DNA of 64,000 nucleotides, from the NCBI GenBank assembly GCA_014804755.1, contig JAAUZE010000010.1:98185-162184 (forward strand). Reading direction: 5' to 3'. Both the position numbers and the translations under genes were made by a program. Below the pieces are notes generated by a model. That model had not been told where the DNA came from. It ran no database searches and worked only from the letters and a program-made list of their open reading frames with translations. Each line of letters begins with the position of its first letter. Position 1 is the stretch's first letter. Below are positions 58,369-64,000 of this stretch, piece by piece. The DNA is from Lachnospiraceae bacterium (GTDB lineage Bacteria > Bacillota > Clostridia > Lachnospirales > Lachnospiraceae).

Positions 58369-59904
58369 ATGGAAGAGTTATTATCGCTGCCGGTCATCAT
58401 TACGGTCGTTGCCGTACTGCTGGTCGTGATCTTATTTGCAATCGGGTATGTGAAAGCGCCGCCCGATATGGCGTTTATTATTTCCGGTATAAAGAAAAAA
58501 TCAAAGATCGTGATCGGAAAAGCGAGCATCCGCATTCCGTTTTTTGAGCGGCTGGATAAGCTGAACCTGCGTCTGATCCCGATCGACGTCAAGACGAGCA
58601 ACGCAGTGCCGACGGCGGATTACATCAACATCAACGTGGATGCGACCGTCAATGTCAAAATCAGCAATGAGCCGGATAAGCTGCGGCTTGCCGCTGAGAA
58701 TTTCTTAAATAAAAACACCGAATATATCGCAAGCGTGGCAAGAGAGGTGTTAGAGGGTAATGTCCGTGAGATCGTCGGTAAAATGAAGTTGGAGGAGATG
58801 GTCTCCGACCGCCAGAAATTCGCGACACTGGTAAAAGAGAACGCGGAGCCGGATTTGGCTGCGATGGGACTCGACATCATCAGCTTTAACGTACAGAATT
58901 TTGTGGATGGTAACGAAGTCATTGAAAACCTCGGTATTGACAATATTGTAAAGATCAAAAAAGCGGCGGCGATCGCCCGTGCCGAGAGTGAGAGAGATAT
59001 TAAAGTAGCGCAGGCGTCGGCGGATAAGGAGTCGAACGACGCAGCCGTTGCCGCGCAGACGGAGATCGCGAAGCGTCAGAACGAGCTGGCGATCAAGAAA
59101 TCAGAGCTGCAGCAGGAATCCGACACGAAAAAGGCGATGGCGGATGCGGCATACGAGATTCAAAAAGAGGAACAGCGTAAGACGATCGAGATCACGACGG
59201 CGAACGCGGATATTGCGCGTCAGGAGCGGGAGATCGAGTTAAAGCAGAAAGAGGTTGCCGTTAAGGAGCATGCGCTTGAGGCTGAGGTCAAGAAACAGGC
59301 GGAAGCGGATCGCTACGCGGCACAGCAGAGAGCGGATGCGGCGCTTTATCAGAGACAGAAGGAAGCGGAAGCAAAGCAGTTTGAGGTGCAGCATGCCGCA
59401 GAGGCAAGACAGTTCGAGATCGAGAGAGAAGCGCAGGCAAGAAAAGCGCAGGCAGAAGCGGAGCGCTACGCGAAGGAGCAGGAGGCAGAGGGTATCCGCA
59501 AGGTCGGAGAGGCAGAGGCAGCCGCAATTCAGGCGAAGGGTCTTGCCGAGGCGGAGGCAATGGAAAAGAAAGCCGAAGCGTATGCGAAGTACAATAAGGC
59601 GGCCGTGGCGGAGATGATGATTCAGGTATTGCCTGAGGTAGCGGCGAAGATCGCCGAACCGCTTGGACAGATCGATAAGATCACGATCATCGGCGGTGAA
59701 GGAAGCGCAAACGGCGTGGAGCAGGTTGCCGGAAATGTGCCTGCCGTGATGGCAAAGCTGTTTGAAAGCATGAAAGAGACCACCGGCATTGACTTAGCGG
59801 AGATCGTTAAGGCGGACACCTACGACGCGAAGGTGAACCGCAACGTGAACCTGACAGGTCTTGATGACGTTCATGTGGTTGTGGAACCGAAAGAAACATT
59901 ATAG
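58369..59904 (+). CDS. flotillin-family (SPFH) membrane scaffold protein
   Basis: A 511-residue protein with an N-terminal membrane helix (about 8-27), an SPFH/band 7 domain (about 28-200; IGKASIRIPFFERLDKLNLRLIPIDVKT) and a long Ala/Glu/Lys-rich coiled coil (about 200-430) with EAEA repeats. It ends in a C-terminal flotillin segment (AKIAEPLGQIDKITIIGG). It resembles B. subtilis FloT/YuaG, which organises membrane microdomains and helps against cell wall antibiotics. AAAGGAGGAG fixes the start at 58369. An NfeD-like partner, often adjacent to floT, is absent here. Confidence 0.92.
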   Translation: MEELLSLPVIITVVAVLLVVILFAIGYVKAPPDMAFIISGIKKKSKIVIGKASIRIPFFERLDKLNLRLIPIDVKTSNAVPTADYININVDATVNVKISNEPDKLRLAAENFLNKNTEYIASVAREVLEGNVREIVGKMKLEEMVSDRQKFATLVKENAEPDLAAMGLDIISFNVQNFVDGNEVIENLGIDNIVKIKKAAAIARAESERDIKVAQASADKESNDAAVAAQTEIAKRQNELAIKKSELQQESDTKKAMADAAYEIQKEEQRKTIEITTANADIARQEREIELKQKEVAVKEHALEAEVKKQAEADRYAAQQRADAALYQRQKEAEAKQFEVQHAAEARQFEIEREAQARKAQAEAERYAKEQEAEGIRKVGEAEAAAIQAKGLAEAEAMEKKAEAYAKYNKAAVAEMMIQVLPEVAAKIAEPLGQIDKITIIGGEGSANGVEQVAGNVPAVMAKLFESMKETTGIDLAEIVKADTYDAKVNRNVNLTGLDDVHVVVEPKETL

Positions 59905-60936
59905 CCCCATTGCTCGGCAGATCAGATATAAAAGACCGAGATGGACGGGGTAGAATGCGTAAAAAACATATTTGAGACTGAGTCCGCGCTGCCCGTTATA
60001 TTTAGAGATCGGAATGAGCATGAGGAATGCCGTGACTTCCGAAACGTCCATGAGTGTCAGGCAAATACAACCTGCAAGCATGGATCTTACGGGGTGTTTG
60101 CGGAGTGCATACATCAGGGCGATCGTGATAACGCCCATGCCGGCATAGTCGGTCTTGAGCAGATCGGCGGCATACGCCGCGAAGCAAAGGATTGCGAGAT
60201 CCGCACCGATGATCTGAGCCCGCAAAAGTCCGTGCTTTTTGGATATGAGAATGAGAATCAGCGCGGTAACGGCGCTATAGATGCCGGCGCATAGGATCCA
60301 ATATTGAAATGCGCTCAGCCCCGGATCGAGGAAATTACCAATCAGCGCATACGTAATATCATCGAGCAGGAGACTGCCGTAGCCGCCGACACAGACAATG
60401 CCGGCGATCAGACAGATCATGCCCGGCACACCGCCTCTGAGCCGCTCGAGGCGTTCCTGAAAAAAGGAAAAAGCGCACATTGCGAGCAGACCGAGGAACA
60501 GGGTAAAGAATACGTTCTGATAGCCTGTATAAAACCATTTCCCGCGAAAAGCGAAATCAAAAGGGATCTCGGAGACGAGGGCAAACAGAAACAGGCGCAG
60601 CGCGTATTTGATGCGGTTGTGCGTATGTAGGAAGCCTTCCACAAGCAGGAAACAGAAAATGGGAAAGCCAAAGCGGCCGATCAGGCGCATCGTCATATAG
60701 GAGAAATAAAGAAGCCTGTGTCCGGCGATCCATGCCGGCATCAAATCATTGTTTGACATGGCGAGCATGTAACCCTCGCGCATCATCATGCGTTCCAGGA
60801 TGACGGCGGCAGTGTGATCGATCAGCATGGCAATGATGGCGATCAGCTTGATCGTGCTTCCGGTGAATCCTTTTTTGGCAGGGGATGAGAACGCGGCGCC
60901 TGTAGCGCCCGCTGTTGTGGAATTTGCAGTAGTCAT
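59899..60936 (-). CDS. TraX-family membrane protein
   Basis: A 345-residue protein with about nine membrane helices. IKLIAIIAMLIDHTAAVI, RLIGRFGFPIFCFLLVEGF and YALRLFLFALVSEIPFDFAF are TraX/acyltransferase-3-like motifs. TraX proteins acetylate pilin in F plasmids, but chromosomal copies in Firmicutes probably acylate envelope components. The first 25 residues are Ser/Thr/Ala-rich. AAGGAG precedes the ATG. The last 6 bases overlap the converging flotillin gene. Confidence 0.9.
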   Translation of the reverse strand: MTTANSTTAGATGAAFSSPAKKGFTGSTIKLIAIIAMLIDHTAAVILERMMMREGYMLAMSNNDLMPAWIAGHRLLYFSYMTMRLIGRFGFPIFCFLLVEGFLHTHNRIKYALRLFLFALVSEIPFDFAFRGKWFYTGYQNVFFTLFLGLLAMCAFSFFQERLERLRGGVPGMICLIAGIVCVGGYGSLLLDDITYALIGNFLDPGLSAFQYWILCAGIYSAVTALILILISKKHGLLRAQIIGADLAILCFAAYAADLLKTDYAGMGVITIALMYALRKHPVRSMLAGCICLTLMDVSEVTAFLMLIPISKYNGQRGLSLKYVFYAFYPVHLGLLYLICRAMGL

Positions 60937-60970
60937 AATAAAAACTCCTTATTGTGTAGATTTGCCCAAT

Positions 60971-61000
60971 GGGAGTCTCCCGATGGGATTTCCCATTATA
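60971..61000 (-). promoter_or_regulatory. paired palindromes at the traX-like promoter
   Basis: On the minus strand a TATAAT (plus-strand coordinates 60995-61000) is followed at once by two short palindromes, ATGGGATTTCCCAT (60983-60996) and GGGAGTCTCCC (60971-60981), which would cover the start site. The -35 is weak. They could be operator half-sites. Confidence 0.45.
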
Positions 61001-61078
61001 TGCGGGCGACATTATTCTATAACAATCAAAGAGACAGGTCAATCATTGCGATAAAATAAAAAGGACGGAGGGTATAGA

Positions 61079-61101
61079 TTGAAAAATCAAAGATTTTTCA
61101 A
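61079..61101. repeat. short-loop inverted repeat upstream of the GH-A-like gene
   Basis: TTGAAAAATC and GATTTTTCAA flank a 3-base loop. It lies 60 bases before the ATG and resembles the stems of the double-hairpin elements at 48752 and 49622 in size and loop. Confidence 0.7.
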
Positions 61102-61160
61102 TCGGTGAGATTTGTGCTGGCGCCCAAACTCGCGGGCTTCGGTAAGAATGGAGGATTTTT

Positions 61161-62576
61161 ATGGAAAAACAGTATCAAAAGGTGCATTTGGGTAAGGCGG
61201 CATGCGGACTTGACTTAGGAGACGGCAGCGAGCGCGCAGAGTATGTGAATCAGGATTATATTTTATGGAAGCTGAAACGGCCGCACCGCTGCGTCAACAT
61301 CATGTATACGCTGTATCCGCACGATGAACAGTGGCCGCAGCGTATCAGCGAAGCATGTAAGGATATGGAGATTCATTTTCAGTGGGATTATCCGTATGAC
61401 GATTATTTCCCGTATGGGGTGGACGGGCAGCCTTTTGAGCAGATGAAGGATATTCGCAGGCACGGACAGGATGTGCTGTTGACGCTGACCGTGGACTGCG
61501 GGCTTTCGGATGAGGAGCTGCGCGCGGTCGCACGCGACTTGCGGCAGTTCGGCAGAATGCGCATCCGCATCAATCATGAATGTACGGGGGATTGGTTTAC
61601 GCACAATAAGCGTTACAGCTTTGAGGAGATCGGACAATTTTTCGTGCGCTTTGACCGGATCATCAAGGAGGAAGCGCCGAACGTGCAGACGATCCTCTGC
61701 GCGGGATTTTTGAAAGATGACGGCTCGGAGATGGAGCAGGAGAAAGCGCTCATAGACGCGTACAAGGCGGCGGATATCTGGTCGGCGGACCGTTATCTTG
61801 CGCTTCATTACGGCTGGCCTTACGACATTGCGGAGGTCGGCGGCGGACAATATACCGCGACAAGTGTGGATGATACATTTGAAGCCTACAAAAAGACGGC
61901 GGCGTATTTGACGAAGCTTTGCGGTGCAAAGCCGATGACGACGGCGGAGTTTAATGTGGACGGCGATGTGACCGGAGCGGCAGAGCAGGGCGAGGCGGTG
62001 AAGCGCTTTGCGTGGAGAGTGCGCGACGAGAAGGCGGATTGGTTTCAGGGCATTTCCATGTATCAGTTCCGTGACAGGGGAAGGCTTGGCTTGGAGCAGG
62101 AGGACCCGAATAACAAGGCGGTCGGCATTGAACAGCCGCTGCTAAAGGATTATCAGGAGATTCTTGCAGATCCGTATTTTAATCCGGTCATGACTGCGGG
62201 AGAGCAGGCGCAGTTTCCTGCGGTACTGCGCTGGGGCGGCTCGGAGGATGCGGACGGCATCTGCGTTCCGGTCACGTTTGAGAAGCAGCCGGATTTCTGT
62301 GAGATCACGATCGAGGATGAGATCGGCATGATGCTTAACGTAAACGGACGCTGGTTTTATAAAGCGCCAGCGACGAAGACGATCGATCTGATGCCGGCGT
62401 TTTGGGAGAATCCGGTCGCGGCAGGACAGACGGTTACCGTATCCATGTTTGCGCCGCCTGCGGACGGCATCAATCCGGTGACGGACAAAGAGGACTGGGC
62501 GACGAATTATTATGCCGAGTTAAAGAGCGCGCCGCAGTTTAGAATCCGTTATGAAGTACCGGGTAAGGTCGGGTGA
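61161..62576 (+). CDS. putative clan GH-A glycoside hydrolase
   Basis: A 471-residue protein without signal peptide. Residues 1-340 read as a TIM barrel: RIRINHECTGDWFTHNKRYSFEEIGQFFVRF puts a candidate acid/base at E140 after strand 4, and MTTAEFNVDGDV puts a candidate nucleophile at E263 near strand 7, the GH-A arrangement seen in GH26 and GH39. Residues 360-471 look like a beta-sandwich. I cannot fix the family number; catalysis is inferred. GGAGG precedes the ATG. The gene is followed after 19 bases by the GGGDGPTSIF-motif gene on the same strand. Confidence 0.7.
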   Translation: MEKQYQKVHLGKAACGLDLGDGSERAEYVNQDYILWKLKRPHRCVNIMYTLYPHDEQWPQRISEACKDMEIHFQWDYPYDDYFPYGVDGQPFEQMKDIRRHGQDVLLTLTVDCGLSDEELRAVARDLRQFGRMRIRINHECTGDWFTHNKRYSFEEIGQFFVRFDRIIKEEAPNVQTILCAGFLKDDGSEMEQEKALIDAYKAADIWSADRYLALHYGWPYDIAEVGGGQYTATSVDDTFEAYKKTAAYLTKLCGAKPMTTAEFNVDGDVTGAAEQGEAVKRFAWRVRDEKADWFQGISMYQFRDRGRLGLEQEDPNNKAVGIEQPLLKDYQEILADPYFNPVMTAGEQAQFPAVLRWGGSEDADGICVPVTFEKQPDFCEITIEDEIGMMLNVNGRWFYKAPATKTIDLMPAFWENPVAAGQTVTVSMFAPPADGINPVTDKEDWATNYYAELKSAPQFRIRYEVPGKVG

Positions 62577-62595
62577 TAAGAAGAGGGGCGAGTGT

Positions 62596-63315
62596 ATGCG
62601 CGAAAAAGGAGCGTCTGCCGTGACGGTGATCGGCGGAGGCGACGGACCCACCAGTATTTTTTTGGCAGGCGGAGGAAAAACAAAAGAGAAGAATCTGTTC
62701 CGCAGATGGAAGAGGACGTATCATAATATCCGGCGGAAGCGGAAGCGTGCGAGAGCGGCAAGGAGCATTCGGCCCGGCGCGCACAGCATGGACGAGCTTG
62801 CGGCATATATGATCGAACGCTACGGCGCGGTTGAGGTGCCGCACGACGATGCGACCTATCTTGAGAATTGCAAAAATATGCGGGTGGCGCTTGCGATGAA
62901 GTATCATCCGGAGCTGGTGGGGGAAAGGCCCCAAAAGCCGGACAGAGAAGCGTTGCAAAAGATGGGGGAAGAAGAACGGAAGCAGGTATTAGAGAAGTTC
63001 ATGGAGGAGTGCACGCGCATACAGGAGCGTGCCGCTGCGTTGGCAGAAAATAGGGTGCCGATGGACTATCGCTGTTATAAGATCACGCTGGGCGAATGGA
63101 GCGAGGTCCATATCGAACTGGAAAAAGAACATGGTCTTTTGATGGGCGGATGCAGTGCGTCAAATATGCGCCGCCACGGAGGAAAGCGGCTCATGAAGCA
63201 GGCGCAGGGTATCATGGCGGATATTCACCGTTATTACGGCGTGACCGAGGAGGACATCCGGCAAAAAAACGAGCGGTATAAGGACCTGCTCGTCGTGCTG
63301 ACGGAAGCGATGTAG
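62596..63315 (+). CDS. unknown protein with GGGDGPTSIF N-terminal motif
   Basis: A 239-residue protein. Residues 8-26 are VTVIGGGDGPTSIFLAGG, which resembles the conserved motif of sodium-translocating decarboxylase beta subunits (GGADGPTSIF). The rest is not a membrane protein: a very basic stretch (RRWKRTYHNIRRKRKRARAARSIR, about 36-59) and a charged, helical C-terminal domain with YKITLGEWSEVHIELEKEHG. The ATG at 62596 follows GAGGGG; the frame extension to 62551 overlaps the previous gene. Function unknown; likely co-transcribed with the GH-A-like gene. Confidence 0.75.
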   Translation: MREKGASAVTVIGGGDGPTSIFLAGGGKTKEKNLFRRWKRTYHNIRRKRKRARAARSIRPGAHSMDELAAYMIERYGAVEVPHDDATYLENCKNMRVALAMKYHPELVGERPQKPDREALQKMGEEERKQVLEKFMEECTRIQERAAALAENRVPMDYRCYKITLGEWSEVHIELEKEHGLLMGGCSASNMRRHGGKRLMKQAQGIMADIHRYYGVTEEDIRQKNERYKDLLVVLTEAM

Positions 63316-63321
63316 AAAAAG

Positions 63322-63359
63322 AGGGACAGTGCATGCGCGTTTTGCGATGCGCTGTCCCT
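63322..63359 (+). terminator. hairpin after the GGGDGPTSIF-motif gene
   Basis: AGGGACAG and CTGTCCCT with further inner pairing form a long stem 7 bases after the stop; the T run is weak. Confidence 0.7.
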
Positions 63360-63370
63360 GTTATTCATGA

Positions 63371-63403
63371 CAATAGAATCCTCGCGAAGCGTGGATTCTA
63401 TTG
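63371..63403. repeat. inverted repeat downstream of feoB
   Basis: CAATAGAATCC (63371-63381) and GGATTCTATTG (63393-63403) are exact complements around an 11-base loop, immediately after the feoB stop. There is no T run. It may act as a terminator or mRNA stabiliser. Confidence 0.7.
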
Positions 63404-63407
63404 TTGT

Positions 63408-64000
63408 TTAGGAGACAAACAGCATGCCCACAAGGCGGACGAGCAGGGCGGCGAGCCATGCGATCACGCATTGTCCGATGACGACGGCGCATGCCCATTT
63501 CGCGCCAAGCTCCCGCCTGACTGCGGCGATCGCCGCAACACAGGGGGTATAGAGCAGACAGAATACAAGCAGCGAAGCAGCGTTGACCGGCGTCAGAAGC
63601 CCATAGAGCAAGGCCTCGGAAGGAATGAGCACGGAGAGCGTTGCCACAACGCTTTCTTTCGCCATAAAGCCGGTGATCAGCGCCGTCGAAATCCGCCAGT
63701 CCCCAAAACCGAGCGGCGTAAAGATTGGCGCGATCAGTCCCGCAAGAAGCGCAAGTATGCTGTCCTGCGAGTCGGAAACCATATTAAAGTGCAGGTTGAA
63801 TGTCTGCAAAAACCAAATCACGATCGTGGCGATAAAAATGACCGTGAACGCCCGCTGCAGGAAATCTTTTGCTTTATCCCACAAAAGCTGCATGACATTT
63901 TTGAAGCCCGGCAGACGGTAGTTGGGTAGCTCCATGACAAACGGGACAGGTTCACCGCGAAACAGGCTGTTTTTCATGATGAGTGCGGCGAGAATGCCGA
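63408..64000 (-). CDS. feoB: ferrous iron transporter FeoB, C-terminal part
   Basis: The minus-strand frame is open to the window edge (GILAALIMKNSLFRGEPVPFVMELPNYRLP), so the N-terminal GTPase domain and the first membrane helices lie beyond it. The visible 197 residues match the FeoB C-terminal permease: ELPNYRLPGFKNVMQLLWDKAKDFLQ, FTPLGFGDWRISTALITGFMAKESVVATLSVL, and a final helix pair including LLYTPCVAAIAAVRREL. FeoB imports Fe2+ under anaerobic conditions. The ATG at 63977 is internal, not the start. Confidence 0.95.
   Translation of the reverse strand, partial: GILAALIMKNSLFRGEPVPFVMELPNYRLPGFKNVMQLLWDKAKDFLQRAFTVIFIATIVIWFLQTFNLHFNMVSDSQDSILALLAGLIAPIFTPLGFGDWRISTALITGFMAKESVVATLSVLIPSEALLYGLLTPVNAASLLVFCLLYTPCVAAIAAVRRELGAKWACAVVIGQCVIAWLAALLVRLVGMLFVS

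Noticed and set aside
59899-60936. Conjugative element indicated by TraX
   Set aside because: No relaxase, coupling protein or type IV secretion genes are in the window; chromosomal TraX-like proteins are common in Clostridia.

Overview
The window reads as chromosomal DNA of a low-to-mid GC Gram-positive anaerobe of the class Clostridia, most likely the family Lachnospiraceae. Support comes from strong AGGAGG ribosome sites, sigma-A type promoters with 17-base spacers, YtrA-type GntR/ABC cassettes, a BlaI/BlaR1 pair, a SigV/RsiV pair, a clostripain-family lipoprotein, large GGDEF/EAL proteins, and plant or host glycan enzymes without outer-membrane machinery. I cannot name the genus. No rRNA, CRISPR array, prophage or complete insertion sequence is visible. 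One tRNA (Pro, anticodon CGG) is present.

Layout. 1-698: truncated Abi_2/HEPN abortive-infection gene. 806-4294: response regulator, ABC ATPase, permease and histidine kinase, with four operator-like GTWAAG repeats in front of the ATPase gene. 4354-6663: esterase, cupin and histidine phosphatase. 6865-10716: 1283-residue c-di-GMP protein. 10795-13161: GH3 glucosidase. 13395-16412: XRE regulator plus a YxlEFG-like ABC module. 16488-24373: unknown proteins and a cluster of surface lipoproteins (668-aa putative barrel protein, CE2 esterase, GH9 endoglucanase) around an AraC regulator, with an Rpn-family nuclease gene and a decayed fragment of another copy. 24514-24587: tRNA-Pro. 24886-27833: BlaI and a BlaR1-like protease carrying a large C-terminal BNR-like domain. 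27923-29885: first GntR-ABC cassette. 30062-41998: AAA/DUF4143 protein, clostripain-like lipoprotein, LacZ, CPA2 antiporter, unknown nuclease-like protein, M18 aminopeptidase, cardiolipin synthase and HAD phosphatase. 42215-44828: a DUF1016 protein that seems to lack its nuclease domain, and a second EAL protein. 44908-51645: seven collinear genes (GntR-ABC-permease-permease, then a NatA/NatB-like exporter) separated by two copies of a double-hairpin element. 51813-57411: TPR/DUF4037 pair, CmpB-like membrane protein, AroA, and SigV/RsiV behind an ECF-type promoter. 57514-64000: unknown protein, flotillin, TraX-like membrane protein, clan GH-A-like hydrolase, a protein with a GGGDGPTSIF motif, and the C-terminal part of FeoB.

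Two themes dominate. The first is sensing of and defence against envelope damage: at least seven separate modules (two-component ABC, YxlEFG-like, BlaIR, two YtrA cassettes, NatAB, SigV/RsiV), plus flotillin and cardiolipin synthase. The second is glycan use: GH3, GH9, GH2, CE2 and a GH-A-like enzyme. Start codons were chosen mainly from Shine-Dalgarno spacing. Family names rest on motifs read by eye, not on database searches.
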